Positions 41,940-50,984 of a stretch of DNA of 64,000 nucleotides are shown here, one piece after another (position 1 is the first letter of the stretch; each line of letters starts with the position of its first letter). Where the stretch lies: the NCBI RefSeq assembly GCF_000024005.1, contig NC_013132.1, positions 2,846,001-2,910,000 on the forward strand, given 5' to 3'. The translations under genes were made by a program, and so were the position numbers. Under the pieces are notes generated by a model. The model was not told the origin of the DNA. It saw only the letters and a program-made list of their open reading frames with translations, and searched no databases. The stretch is from Chitinophaga pinensis DSM 2588. Its GTDB lineage: Bacteria > Bacteroidota > Bacteroidia > Chitinophagales > Chitinophagaceae.

Positions 41940-43040
41940 TTACAGGTATTTGAAGTTTGTTTTTGGCGTGATGTTCAACAGCGTCTGGTAGATCAGCTGG
42001 ATGGTGTTTTCGATATCATCCTTCTTGATCATTTCCACAGTCGTATGCATATAACGTAATGGAATGCTGATCAGGGCAGATGGCGTTCCGTCATTGGAAT
42101 AAGCAAAAGCATCTGTATCAGTACCGGTGCTGCGGCTTACTGCATGACGCTGGAACGGAATATCGTTCTTTTTAGCGGTGTCGATGATCAGGTCACGGAG
42201 AATGTTGTGTACCGCAGGACCATAAGTGATACTCGGACCTGCACCGCAACGGATCTCCCCTTCGATGTTCTTATTGATCATCGGCGTTGTACTGTCATGT
42301 GTTACGTCTGTAATGATGGCTACATCAGGTTTGATCCTTTTAGCGATCATCTCAGCGCCACGTAATCCTACTTCTTCCTGTACAGCGTTAACAATGTACA
42401 ATCCGAATGGCAGCTTCTGTTTCTTTTCTTTCAGCATACGGGCTACTTCCGCGATCATAAAACCACCGATACGGTTGTCCAGTGCGCGGCAAATGAAGTA
42501 GTCATAGTTCAGTTCCTCGAAGCCATCTTCGAAAGTCACTACACAGCCAACATGGATACCCAGGTCTTCTACCTCTTTACGGTTGCGTGCGCCGCAATCC
42601 AGGAAGATGTTTTCCACTTTTGGCTGTGGATCTTTACCTTCTGTACTACGCAGGCGGGTATGAATTGCCGGCCAGCCAAACACAGCTTTTACAATGCCTT
42701 TTTCTGTATGGATGTGTACACGTTTGGAAGGTGCGATCTGCTGATCGGAGCCACCATTGCGGATAACATATATTAAACCTTCAGGGGAAATGTAATTGAC
42801 AAACCAGGAGATCTCGTCAGCATGTGCTTCTATCACCACTTTAAACGGGGCTTTAGGATTGATAATGCCGACTGCCGACCCATAAGCATCCACGTATTGC
42901 TCGTCAATATATGGCTTCAGGTATTCCAGCCACAATTTCTGTCCTTCTTTCTCAAACCCGGTAGGGGATGGATTATTGAGGTAAGTCCTCAGGAACGTAA
43001 GCGCCTCTTTGCTGAGTATGGATTTTTGCTTTTTAGACAT
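41940..43040 (-). CDS. M42-family metallo-aminopeptidase
   Basis: A 366-residue cytoplasmic di-zinc peptidase of the M42 type (deblocking or glutamyl aminopeptidase/cellulase M-like). Metal ligands are visible in VIEAHADEISWF (H-x-D), RALDNRIGGFMIAEV (D), AVQEEVGLRGAEMI (catalytic and bridging E) and RYMHTTVEMI (H). The usual large tetrahedral oligomer cannot be judged from sequence. It is convergent with aroQ; the UbiA-like gene lies 64 bp upstream. Confidence 0.93.
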   Translation of the reverse strand: MSKKQKSILSKEALTFLRTYLNNPSPTGFEKEGQKLWLEYLKPYIDEQYVDAYGSAVGIINPKAPFKVVIEAHADEISWFVNYISPEGLIYVIRNGGSDQQIAPSKRVHIHTEKGIVKAVFGWPAIHTRLRSTEGKDPQPKVENIFLDCGARNRKEVEDLGIHVGCVVTFEDGFEELNYDYFICRALDNRIGGFMIAEVARMLKEKKQKLPFGLYIVNAVQEEVGLRGAEMIAKRIKPDVAIITDVTHDSTTPMINKNIEGEIRCGAGPSITYGPAVHNILRDLIIDTAKKNDIPFQRHAVSRSTGTDTDAFAYSNDGTPSALISIPLRYMHTTVEMIKKDDIENTIQLIYQTLLNITPKTNFKYL

Positions 43041-43104
43041 TGCTGTTACAAGTTAATTGCTGCAAAAGTAAGTGTTTGGCAGCTTACAGCAATCCGGGTA
43101 CCGG

Positions 43105-43941
43105 CTATATGTTAGCAATGATAAAGTGAAGCAGGGAAGAGAGCATGACCATGCCGTCCACTACGAAATAATAATAGTGATCAGAGCGGGTTTTCAGGGT
43201 GTATCGTGTAATCAGTGTTGTTATCAATACCGGCGCCAGCAGCACGGCTGTCAGTAACCAGTTATCTACCGGATATAATGCCAGGGCAAACAGGGCAGAT
43301 AGTATCAGCGAGGTGATGTACAGTTTTTTAAGATTACGTGGGCTTAACCAGGTGATCAGCGACCGGATACCTTCTTTTTTGTCTGATTCCAGGTCCCTGT
43401 AATCGAAGAGGATACACAGTGCATATACCAGGAAGAAACGATGTAAGGCAAATAATAACAGGTGATGTGAATAAGGTATCTGTTCTATCAGCACCGGCAT
43501 GACGGTGGTTACATAGATCCATACGGTAGTCAGGAAGAGTGTTTTTCCTATCGCAATCTTACGCAGCCATATAAAGGCTTTCTGGGGCAGTTTAGGCGCG
43601 GAATAAAGGAAGGTAAGTACTGCGGCGCCACTGAGTGCCAGCCAATGTGCTTTCAGCAACCAGAAGCCATACATCGCGCCAATAGCTCCGACGGCACATA
43701 AGCCCAACTGTAAATTTTTATGTCTTGCTCCCCACAGGATGCGTTCAGAGCCGGAGTAATCGGCCGGAGTAAGGTACCAGTGGAAATTATAACTGCACAT
43801 AGTAGCGCAGAATACGAAGAAGTAATAGGCGCGGTTAATATTCTGTACATGCAACAGGGCATTGGTCTGCCATATCATGACGATGGCAATACAGGCGACA
43901 TAGATAGAAGAGAAAATAATAAAATTGAACAGGCCGCGCAT
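43105..43941 (-). CDS. UbiA-like membrane protein, first aspartate motif degenerate
   Basis: A 278-residue protein with about eight transmembrane helices, resembling UbiA prenyltransferases. The second metal motif is recognisable (FDYRDLESDKKEG), but the first, normally N-D-x-x-D, is SYNFHWYLTPA here and lacks the aspartates. Either it uses another metal site, or it is not an active prenyltransferase. The start at 43941 is 4 bp from a heptamer repeat. Confidence 0.7.
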   Translation of the reverse strand: MRGLFNFIIFSSIYVACIAIVMIWQTNALLHVQNINRAYYFFVFCATMCSYNFHWYLTPADYSGSERILWGARHKNLQLGLCAVGAIGAMYGFWLLKAHWLALSGAAVLTFLYSAPKLPQKAFIWLRKIAIGKTLFLTTVWIYVTTVMPVLIEQIPYSHHLLLFALHRFFLVYALCILFDYRDLESDKKEGIRSLITWLSPRNLKKLYITSLILSALFALALYPVDNWLLTAVLLAPVLITTLITRYTLKTRSDHYYYFVVDGMVMLSSLLHFIIANI

Positions 43942-43945
43942 TATT

Positions 43946-44052
43946 CAATTAGGAATTAGGAATTACGAATTAGGAATTGAGTGCGAAGATCGGGGTAGAT
44001 TTTTTAATTTTTTAATTTCTTATTATAATTCCTAATTCCTAATTCCTAATTT
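43946..44052. repeat. Heptamer-repeat inverted unit (E)
   Basis: Five heptamers (CAATTAG, GAATTAG, GAATTAC, GAATTAG, GAATTGA) at 43946-43980 and four inverted copies at 44025-44052, 3 bp from the stop of the carboxyltransferase gene. The spacer contains TTTAATT runs. Confidence 0.85.
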
Positions 44053-44055
44053 ATA

Positions 44056-45594
44056 TTATAAAGGAATGTTTCCGTGTTTCTTTCTCGGCATGCTCACCAC
44101 CTTATTCTCCAGCATCGCGTAGCCCTTGATCAGTTTAATACGCGTCTGATCGGGTACAATCACTTCATCAATGTAGCCCTTTTCTGCTGCCAGGTAAGGA
44201 TTGGCAAAGCGTTCCGTGTATTCGGTCACCAGTTCATTCATGCGTGCTTCCGGATCGGGAGCAGCGTCGATTTCTTTTTTGTAGATGATTTCTACAGCGC
44301 CTTTAGGTCCCATTACGGCAATTTCTGCCTGTGGGAAAGCGAAGTTGAGATCGGCGCCGATATGTTTTGAGTTCATTACACAGTAAGCACCGCCATAAGC
44401 CTTACGGGTGGTGACGGTGATCTTAGGTACAGTCGCCTCGCTCAATGCAAAGAGCAGTTTGGCGCCGTTGGTGATGATCCCATTCCATTCCTGATCGGTG
44501 CCGGGCAGGAAGCCAGGTACATCTACCAGTACCAGCAGCGGAATATTAAAGGCATCACAGAAGCGGGTAAAGCGGGCGCCTTTTACAGAGGCATGAATAT
44601 CCAGCACCCCCGCAAGATGGGCGGGCTGATTGGCCACTATACCGATACTTCTGCCGGCAATGCGGGCAAAGCCTACGATAATATTTTCTGCAAAATCTTT
44701 ATGTACTTCCAGGAAACTGTCTGCGTCGGTCAGTTCACTGATGACGTCTTTCATGTCATAAGGCTGATTGGAACTGGGAGGAATGATGGTATTAAGGGAG
44801 GACCTTATTTCATCACCCGCTTCGTATGGGTAGACAGGGGCGTCTTCCTCACAGTTCTGTGGCATATAACTAAGCAGTTGCCGGATGTTACGGATACATT
44901 CTACTTCATTGCCACAGGCAAAATGGGTAACGCCGCTTTTTGCAGCATGGGTATGTGCGCCGCCCAGTTCTTCGGCCGTTACTTCTTCATGTGTAACAGT
45001 CTTAACAACGTTAGGGCCGGTTACAAACATGTAGGAAGTTTCTTCTACCATCAGTATAAAATCAGTGATGGCGGGAGAGTAGACAGCACCGCCTGCACAG
45101 GGCCCCATAATGGCAGATATCTGTGGAATCACACCGGAAGCCCGGGTATTACGGTAAAAGATATCGGCATAGCCACCCAGACTAACCACTCCTTCCTGTA
45201 TACGTGCACCGCCGCTGTCATTGAGACCGATCAGTGGAGCGCCGTTCTGCATGGCCAGGTCCATGATCTTACAGATCTTACGGGCATGTGGTTCGGAAAG
45301 GCTGCCGCCGTATACGGTAAAGTCCTGTGAAAAGACATATACCAGGCGTCCGTTGACAGTACCATAGCCGGTTACGACGCCATCGCCGGGAAATTGTTCC
45401 TGGTCAGTGGTCATCCCACGGTTACGGTTATGCACAAACATGTCGAATTCTTCGAAGGAGCCTTCGTCGAGCAGTAGCTGTAAGCGTTCCCTTGCAGTAA
45501 GTTTTCCTTTTTTATGTTGAGAGGAGATACGTGCCTCACCGCCGCCAAGCATGGCTGTCGCGATCTTGTTCTGGAGTTCGTGGAATTTGTCCAT
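44056..45594 (-). CDS. Acyl-CoA carboxylase carboxyltransferase (beta) subunit
   Basis: A 512-residue protein with the two crotonase-like halves of a carboxyltransferase. [20 protein letters not shown] and [20 protein letters not shown] are in the N half; [20 protein letters not shown] and [20 protein letters not shown] in the C half. It most resembles propionyl-CoA carboxylase beta chains, which make methylmalonyl-CoA, but other acyl-CoAs are possible. No biotin carboxylase or biotin carrier gene is adjacent. A TATATTTG box lies 5 bp upstream of the start codon. Confidence 0.93.
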   Translation of the reverse strand: MDKFHELQNKIATAMLGGGEARISSQHKKGKLTARERLQLLLDEGSFEEFDMFVHNRNRGMTTDQEQFPGDGVVTGYGTVNGRLVYVFSQDFTVYGGSLSEPHARKICKIMDLAMQNGAPLIGLNDSGGARIQEGVVSLGGYADIFYRNTRASGVIPQISAIMGPCAGGAVYSPAITDFILMVEETSYMFVTGPNVVKTVTHEEVTAEELGGAHTHAAKSGVTHFACGNEVECIRNIRQLLSYMPQNCEEDAPVYPYEAGDEIRSSLNTIIPPSSNQPYDMKDVISELTDADSFLEVHKDFAENIIVGFARIAGRSIGIVANQPAHLAGVLDIHASVKGARFTRFCDAFNIPLLVLVDVPGFLPGTDQEWNGIITNGAKLLFALSEATVPKITVTTRKAYGGAYCVMNSKHIGADLNFAFPQAEIAVMGPKGAVEIIYKKEIDAAPDPEARMNELVTEYTERFANPYLAAEKGYIDEVIVPDQTRIKLIKGYAMLENKVVSMPRKKHGNIPL

Positions 45595-45598
45595 AAAT

Positions 45599-45606
45599 CA
45601 AATATA
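45599..45606 (-). promoter_or_regulatory. TATATTTG -7 box directly upstream of the carboxyltransferase gene
   Basis: CAAATATA on the plus strand reads TATATTTG on the minus strand, ending 5 bp before the ATG. The transcript would start at or next to the ATG (leaderless or nearly so). The -33 region would lie inside heptamer unit F. Confidence 0.4.
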
Positions 45607-45609
45607 AAA

Positions 45610-45701
45610 CAATTAAGAATTAAGAATTAACAATTAAGAATTGCCCTTATCTAACGGCGTAATTCTTAATTGTTAATTCCTAATTCTTAATTTCTTAATT
45701 G
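45610..45701. repeat. Heptamer-repeat inverted unit (F)
   Basis: Heptamers CAATTAA/GAATTAA at 45610-45642 and inverted TTAATTC/TTAATTG/CTAATTC at 45659-45701 with a spacer of only about 16 bp, so it would form a long AT-rich cruciform. It ends 1 bp before the stop codon of the next leftward gene. Confidence 0.85.
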
Positions 45702-45702
45702 A

Positions 45703-46146
45703 CTATTGGTAGAGTACTTCTATTTTCGGCGTCACAATCGTGTCACTGATATTACCAGCATTGTCGGTAATGAAAACGAGGTAATGTAAACTGTCTTTCA
45801 GGATCGGTTGATCACCGGTCTGCGGAAAATCTGTTGGTTGGAGATGTAAAATGACCTCCGCCGTCAGATTGGTTCCTTTATGAGCCTCCACGCCAGGCAT
45901 GGGGCGGGATTCAAAGGCAGTATCAACTGGTTTGGTATCGTAGATAGCAGCGAAATTGAAGGAATTTTCAATATCCCCGTCACCATCCTTTACCTGGAAG
46001 TTAACATCCATCCCTATGGAGGAAATCACAGGGGAGTAGGAATACGAGAGGAAAGTGAGCATAGGCTTGGTGCCGATGGAATCCTTTCCGCAAGCGCCAC
46101 AGATAGCTGCCACTGCAAACAGGGATAAAACGAGTATTTTCTTCAT
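45703..46146 (-). CDS. Predicted lipoprotein, unknown function
   Basis: A 147-residue exported protein with signal peptide and lipobox (MKKILVLSLFAVAAICGAC). The mature part is beta-rich, with two G/D-rich loops (FQVKDGDGDIENSF, FITDNAGNISDTIV) that look like an Ig-like or PKD-like fold. The frame opens five codons earlier, but a TACGTTTG promoter box lies there, so the start at 46146 is preferred. It is upstream of the carboxyltransferase gene on the same strand, separated by heptamer unit F. No family name can be given. Confidence 0.7.
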   Translation of the reverse strand: MKKILVLSLFAVAAICGACGKDSIGTKPMLTFLSYSYSPVISSIGMDVNFQVKDGDGDIENSFNFAAIYDTKPVDTAFESRPMPGVEAHKGTNLTAEVILHLQPTDFPQTGDQPILKDSLHYLVFITDNAGNISDTIVTPKIEVLYQ

Positions 46147-46150
46147 ATAA

Positions 46151-46158
46151 CAAACGTA
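46151..46158 (-). promoter_or_regulatory. TACGTTTG -7 box directly upstream of the lipoprotein gene
   Basis: CAAACGTA on the plus strand reads TACGTTTG on the minus strand and ends 5 bp before ATG 46146. It supports this start over the longer one and suggests a nearly leaderless transcript. Confidence 0.4.
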
Positions 46159-46227
46159 CATTATTTTTTTAAGTCAAGCTAATACCGACAGACGAGCGGC
46201 ACCACTGAGTTATAACGTAAAATATCG

Positions 46228-46255
46228 TTTGATTGTTACGTATACCCTAAATTTG
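46228..46255 (+). promoter_or_regulatory. Promoter of the LuxE-like gene
   Basis: TTTG at 46228-46231 and TAAATTTG at 46248-46255 (spacing 16) match the Bacteroidota consensus. The start would be near 46261, leaving about 14 leader bases before ATG 46275. Confidence 0.6.
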
Positions 46256-46274
46256 TGCGTTCAAAGCAAGCGAC

Positions 46275-47258
46275 ATGAGTGGCATCAATACGGCAGCACT
46301 ATTTACATTACAGGAGCAGGATACGGAAGCAGCGGCCCTGGAGCTTTTCCGGTACCAGTACAGGGAAAATGATATTTACCGGGCTTATACTGACGCCCTG
46401 CACCGGAAGCCCTCCGAAATACGCTCCTTGCTGCAGATTCCCTTTCTACCTATACAATTCTTTAAGACACATACAGTTACGTGTGGTTCCTTCGCCCCAG
46501 AACTGGTATTTGAAAGCAGTGGTACTACCCAGACCATCAACAGCCGGCACCTGGTAAAGGAAGCCGCTGTCTATGAGCAGAGTTTCCTGGCCGGTTTTGA
46601 GCGGTTTTATGGTCCTGTTTCCGATTTTGTGGTACTGGGATTACTACCGTCCTACCTGGAAAGACAGCATTCTTCCCTGGTATACATGGTGCAGGATATG
46701 GTAAAACGGAGCGGACATGCGGAAAGCGGGTTTTACCTGTATGAGCATGATAAGCTGGCTGCACACCTGCAGGAACTGGAAGCGCGTCAGCAAAAGACAT
46801 TGCTGATAGGAGTGACCTTCGGTTTACTGGACTTCGCAGAGCATTATCATCTGCAACTGGAAAATACCATTGTCATGGAAACCGGCGGTATGAAAGGCCG
46901 CCGCGAGGAGTGGACCCGTCAGCAGGTACATGGCTATCTGAAAGAAAGACTGGGCTGTAAACAGATTCATGCAGAATATGGCATGACGGAACTGTTATCA
47001 CAGGCTTATTCCTATGGGGACGGCTTATTTACCACGCCGCCATGGATGAAAATATTAGTCAGGGATGAAAATGATCCCTTTCAGCTGTCAGCCGCTAATG
47101 CTGCCGGCGTTATCAATGTGGTAGACCTCGCGAATGTCTATTCCTGCGCATTCATTGCCACAGACGATATTGGTAAATTACGTGCAGACGGAAGTTTTGA
47201 AGTACTTGGCCGTCTGGATAATTCCGCTTTGAGAGGATGTAGTCTGATGGTCAGTTAA
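46275..47258 (+). CDS. LuxE/PaaK-like acyl-activating protein
   Basis: A 327-residue protein of the adenylate-forming LuxE group. LuxE makes an acyl-AMP and passes the acyl group on. The segment LVFESSGTTQTINSRHLVKE holds the S-S-G-T-T phosphate-binding loop, and QIHAEYGMTELLSQAYSYGD holds the A5-like Y-G-M-T-E motif. The later IATDDIGKLRADGSFEVLGR resembles the A7/A8 region (D-x-G, G-R). No luxA/B/C/D gene is near, so light production is not implied; an acyl or aryl transfer role is likely. Its stop shares TTAA with the convergent gene. Confidence 0.85.
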   Translation: MSGINTAALFTLQEQDTEAAALELFRYQYRENDIYRAYTDALHRKPSEIRSLLQIPFLPIQFFKTHTVTCGSFAPELVFESSGTTQTINSRHLVKEAAVYEQSFLAGFERFYGPVSDFVVLGLLPSYLERQHSSLVYMVQDMVKRSGHAESGFYLYEHDKLAAHLQELEARQQKTLLIGVTFGLLDFAEHYHLQLENTIVMETGGMKGRREEWTRQQVHGYLKERLGCKQIHAEYGMTELLSQAYSYGDGLFTTPPWMKILVRDENDPFQLSAANAAGVINVVDLANVYSCAFIATDDIGKLRADGSFEVLGRLDNSALRGCSLMVS

Positions 47259-47962
47259 ACTGCCGACAAACGTGCTTTTTCCAGCAATGCTTCCAGTTTT
47301 TCCGGTTGCGATTGTATGGCCAGCAGTTCCTGTATATAAGGGAAACTGCGGTGGTCCATGCCGAATTTTGCCATGAGATAGGTATTCAGGGCATCGGTAT
47401 GTTGCGGCTGTTCCAGGAAACTGCGTAAGAAGTAAAGGAAGTGTTGTCTTTCTTTATCGATGATCAGTGCCAGGGCAATTTTTTCCTTTAATGTATTTTC
47501 CGGTATAGCACGGAATAACTGCAAGACCTGTCTGAACTGTGCATCTGTCAGTTCCGCATGATGTGCAGGCAGGAAATCAAAACAGAAATACTCCACAGCA
47601 AAATCATCCATAATACCAGCGCTGAGCTGATCTTCTTCCAGCGTGTACCAGGTGGCCCAGTCCAGCAATTCCTGTACACTGATCTGTTTGTTGAGCAGTG
47701 CTTCCAGGTGATGAATCAGTCCTTTTCGGGTAGGTACGGTACCGGAAGTATGTTGAATGCTGTCTACGATATCTGCATAAAAGGCATCATTCATCTGGTG
47801 TGCCGCAGCAGTGAGCAGCTGGCTGACTTCATGATGGGCAGCAGGCGGAAGCAGATCTGCTGTTTCGGCAAGTATCTCGGGTTTTGTTTTATGGCCCTGC
47901 AAATACGCTTTGATCAGGGATATAAAGTAGGTGGAGGTGATATAAGGCAGCTTATCCTTCAT
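47255..47962 (-). CDS. Helical protein of unknown function
   Basis: A 235-residue soluble protein, apparently all-helical, with no signal peptide or membrane segment and no motif I recognise. Polar, leucine-rich segments (VSQLLTAAAHQMNDAFYADI, LLDWATWYTLEEDQLSAGIM) give it a HEAT- or TPR-like look. Its stop overlaps that of the LuxE-like gene by 4 bp. Codon use is in line with neighbours. It is a single leftward gene. Confidence 0.65.
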   Translation of the reverse strand: MKDKLPYITSTYFISLIKAYLQGHKTKPEILAETADLLPPAAHHEVSQLLTAAAHQMNDAFYADIVDSIQHTSGTVPTRKGLIHHLEALLNKQISVQELLDWATWYTLEEDQLSAGIMDDFAVEYFCFDFLPAHHAELTDAQFRQVLQLFRAIPENTLKEKIALALIIDKERQHFLYFLRSFLEQPQHTDALNTYLMAKFGMDHRSFPYIQELLAIQSQPEKLEALLEKARLSAV

Positions 47963-48241
47963 ACTTACAGGTTTAGTCTCAGATGCTCATTGATTATACT
48001 AAATGCTGCATCGGGAATAGTTATTAGGCATAGGTTGCAGTCGGTTCTGCACCTGTAAGGTACCACTAAAATCCCGGAAAAAACAGTGGAATCCGGGAAA
48101 ATGATCAATCCGGCGAAAAATTTTAAGAGATTTTTCACATATACAAATCATTGAGTATTATAGACGTGCCTGCTTTTGCTGGCATGGTTTTGGAACTTTC
48201 TTTATCCTGAGTAGACTTATATTTTAAAACCATAAAAACGT

Positions 48242-48451
48242 ATGATTATGGCAGTAAGAGACAGGTCGATCGGTAGCACCGGTCTGGAACAGGGAGGTCC
48301 GAATCTGGGTAATGACTACAGTCGTGATATCACCCGTGAAAAGACAGCAGACGATACATTGAAGGTGATCATCCCCAAAGACAAAAAAGAATCGTCTGAG
48401 AAAAATAAAGACAAACGCGACCTTGAAAGGCGCGACAAAGAAAACAGATGA
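48242..48451 (+). CDS. Small charged hydrophilic protein
   Basis: A 69-residue protein with no hydrophobic segment. The C-terminal third is densely charged (KDKKESSEKNKDKRDLERRD), and the N-terminal half contains GLEQGGPNLGNDYSRDITRE. The start may be ATG 48242 or ATG 48248. It is probably disordered; the low-complexity style resembles small stress-related proteins. No family is recognised. It has a dedicated terminator. Confidence 0.6.
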   Translation: MIMAVRDRSIGSTGLEQGGPNLGNDYSRDITREKTADDTLKVIIPKDKKESSEKNKDKRDLERRDKENR

Positions 48452-48525
48452 CAGTGGGTTAATCTACCCTTGCTTGTTCCGAAATAAAGGGTAGTTTAAA
48501 CATAGTTTTGAGATCATCTGTACTC

Positions 48526-48561
48526 ATAAAAGGCATAGGTTTACCTATGCCTTTATTTTTT
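48526..48561 (+). terminator. Terminator of the small charged protein gene
   Basis: AAAGGCATAGG, TTTA loop, CCTATGCCTTT, then TATTTTTT: 11-bp perfect stem, about 75 bp past the gene stop. Confidence 0.92.
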
Positions 48562-48914
48562 GCTGTAGAGCGCGCTACTATATTGAGTACTAATTGTATA
48601 AGCGAGTTAAATTTTAAGAAAAACTATATATTATATTAAAACATATTGTATCTTTATTGAACTGGGAATGTAAACTCAAAGCAAGCCATTAATTTAATTA
48701 GCGGAGGATTCTCCATGTCCTCTTCACCATACCTGTGAATTAAATCAGACGAACCAGCTGGGCTGCTCTTCCATATCCATTGGAATTGCTAATCACAAGA
48801 ACAAGACGATGTTTTATTGATTGTGTTCTAACTAATATTCCTATGATTGTAACTAACCAGGCCGGCCACACCCGGCTAAAGGGAAAACCATGTTGTTATC
48901 TCACATATCTTTCT
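48562..48914. other. Leader region of the T9SS cargo gene
   Basis: About 350 bp, AT-rich to about 48660. No clear TAnnTTTG box (TATCTTTA near 48650 is one mismatch off). The reading frame of the cargo gene is open from 48780 but lacks signal-peptide character before 48915. Confidence 0.4.
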
Positions 48915-50447
48915 ATGAGGGTATGTGTTCTATGTATGATCCTGTTGTTGAGCTGTCTGCTGAATGTAGCATCTGCACAGCATCTGACTTTGCGTAATTC
49001 CTCACTTGAAGGAAAGCCCGGCGTTAAAGTAGCGCCTACGGGCTGGCTGGTTGCGGCCAATACACCGGATGTATTACCTGGTGTAATGGGAGTGTTTAAA
49101 TCTGCTAATGCAGGAAGCACTTTCGTTGGCCTGCAGGGCGGACCCGTATATAGGGAAGGTATTGAGCAGGAGCTGACAGAACCGCTGGTCGAAGACAGGA
49201 CTTACAGTATGTCTTTTGATCTTGCATTCAATGAAATGTATGGTCATAAACATTGCTATGGTAACCTGGCCATCTTTGGCGGGAGCGCACCCGGTGATAC
49301 GGCAGAACTATTATGGACCTCCGGTAGTTTTACCGATACTGCCTGGCGCAGATGGAATGCGATATTCACACCCAGGCAGACACATAATTACATTGCGTTG
49401 TATGCTTATCCGGCTGAAACATGTCCTACCAGCAGCTTTGGGGTACTCGTGTTTGTGGATAACCTTTCTACGATCAGACAAATACTGCGTACTGAGCTGA
49501 CGGCTACCGCTTCCTGTAAGAATGAAGGAACAGGAAGTGTACAGGTAAAAGTAAAAGGAGGAGCGGAGCCTTATACGTATCTGTGGACACCCGGTAATTA
49601 TACGACTTCACAGGTCTCTGACCTGTTGCCGGGAATGTATTCGGTGACGGTTACAGCTGCGAATGGCGTGACGGCAAAAGGCGCTGTAGAGGTAAGCGCT
49701 TCTGATCTGCAGACAGAGAAAGCAGTCACTATATCTGATTGCGCAGGAGAAAATAAAAGTGCCATTGCATTGGATATAAGCGGCGGACTACCCCCTTACG
49801 ATCTTTCATTGAATGGAGAGGAAACGCATGCACGTACATTTAATCATCTGCGACCCGGTAATTATGTATTTGTATTAAAAGACCAGCAGGTGTGCCGGGA
49901 TACCTTTAATATTTTTATTCAGGAACCAGCGCCGCTGGTGATCAATAAGATTGCTACGGAACCTTGTAGCTGTAGTGAAGTGAATGATGGGATCATCCGC
50001 TGGGAAGTAGATGGTGGCACACGTCCGTATAAATATCGTGTCAACGGTGAAGCATGGCAGCCTGATAGTTTACAGCGTAATCTCAAAGCCGGTGATTATC
50101 GCTATGAAGTAGAAGATGCGAATGGTTGTGCTGATGGTGGAAATACAGTGATCACTTCTCCTAATCAGCATTGTTTTGTGATGATGCCATCTGCGTTTAG
50201 TCCTAACAGTGATGGTTCCAATGATGTGTTTCGTCCGAGGATCTATGATGCAGTGACTAATTATCGTCTGAGTATTTTTAACCGCTGGGGCAGTCTGGTA
50301 TTTCAGACGAGCGATCCTAAGGCAGGTTGGGATGGTTATTCCCGGGGTGTTGCGCAGACCCCGCAGTCATTTGTATATGTCTGTACATTCACGACCAGCA
50401 AAAATGAACCGAAGGAATACAGGGGTTCAGTGATGCTTGTGAAATAG
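48915..50447 (+). CDS. Secreted protein with SprB-like repeats and T9SS type-B sorting domain
   Basis: A 510-residue exported protein. Signal peptide MRVCVLCMILLLSCLLNVAS ends near AQ; the start at 48915 is chosen because it gives this standard signal, although the frame opens at 48780 and ATG 48843 is also possible. Residues about 25-180 are a beta-sandwich of unknown binding role. Three SprB-type repeats follow (GGAEPYTYLWTPGNYTTSQV, GGLPPYDLSLNGEE, GGTRPYKYRVNGEAWQ). The last ~90 residues are the gliding-motility type-B C-terminal domain (MPSAFSPNSDGSNDVFRPRI, FNRWGSLVFQ). It should be exported by T9SS and anchored or released at the cell surface. Confidence 0.92.
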   Translation: MRVCVLCMILLLSCLLNVASAQHLTLRNSSLEGKPGVKVAPTGWLVAANTPDVLPGVMGVFKSANAGSTFVGLQGGPVYREGIEQELTEPLVEDRTYSMSFDLAFNEMYGHKHCYGNLAIFGGSAPGDTAELLWTSGSFTDTAWRRWNAIFTPRQTHNYIALYAYPAETCPTSSFGVLVFVDNLSTIRQILRTELTATASCKNEGTGSVQVKVKGGAEPYTYLWTPGNYTTSQVSDLLPGMYSVTVTAANGVTAKGAVEVSASDLQTEKAVTISDCAGENKSAIALDISGGLPPYDLSLNGEETHARTFNHLRPGNYVFVLKDQQVCRDTFNIFIQEPAPLVINKIATEPCSCSEVNDGIIRWEVDGGTRPYKYRVNGEAWQPDSLQRNLKAGDYRYEVEDANGCADGGNTVITSPNQHCFVMMPSAFSPNSDGSNDVFRPRIYDAVTNYRLSIFNRWGSLVFQTSDPKAGWDGYSRGVAQTPQSFVYVCTFTTSKNEPKEYRGSVMLVK

Positions 50448-50984
50448 TCAGCTCACAACAGCAGGTAAAAAAGGGCGTATTGGTATCTACAAGGCTGTTT
50501 TTTGCTTTTTTTGAGCCGGATCGACATTTCCTCCTTATGTCTGATTAGTGGTTTATTTGTCCTTGTTTTACTATATAAGCTATCTGGTACGTTGATGCTT
50601 CGTTCAGCAACGAAGCATCAACGTACCAGATAGCTCTTTAATAAGTGATTTGCACATAGTTATGTAAAAAGGAGGAGTCTTTTGTCCTAAATGCCCCCTA
50701 TCAGGGCAAAAAACAGGGTTGACACGACGCATATACGGCGTATATACGACGCTTCTATGCCGGAACTATGCTTCATCCCGGAAAGGGGCTTTAAGGGTCA
50801 GTTTGTATTAACAGGGTGTTAACGATTGATAATCAGAGAATTTGTTATTTCGGTGTGTCATATAAGACAGTTGGTATCACAAATCCCTGTAGCTATTGTA
50901 AATGATCCTTATATACCGAACAGCAGGTTATGTGTAAGCAGCCAATTAGTCAACCAGCATTATTAACTCCAAAAACCAACCATC
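50448..50984. other. Non-coding region with long hairpin and operator-like repeat
   Basis: No gene seen. Contains the 27-bp-stem hairpin 50578-50635, a run of related ATATACGGCG/ATATACGACG pieces near 50730-50750, and the inverted repeat TTAACA-GGG-TGTTAA at 50808-50822, about 160 bp upstream of the next gene. Confidence 0.4.
50578..50635. repeat. Hairpin with perfect 27-bp stem
   Basis: 50578-50604 is perfectly complementary to 50609-50635 around the loop CAGC. Only a weak T-run (CTCTTTA) follows. It lies 131 bp past the cargo gene stop and may terminate it, although the stem is far longer than needed. Confidence 0.85.

Noticed and set aside
48160..48241. Sigma-54-like or ECF-like elements (TGGCATGG, GGAACTTT) before the small charged protein gene
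   Set aside because: Neither pair of elements has the correct second half at the correct spacing.
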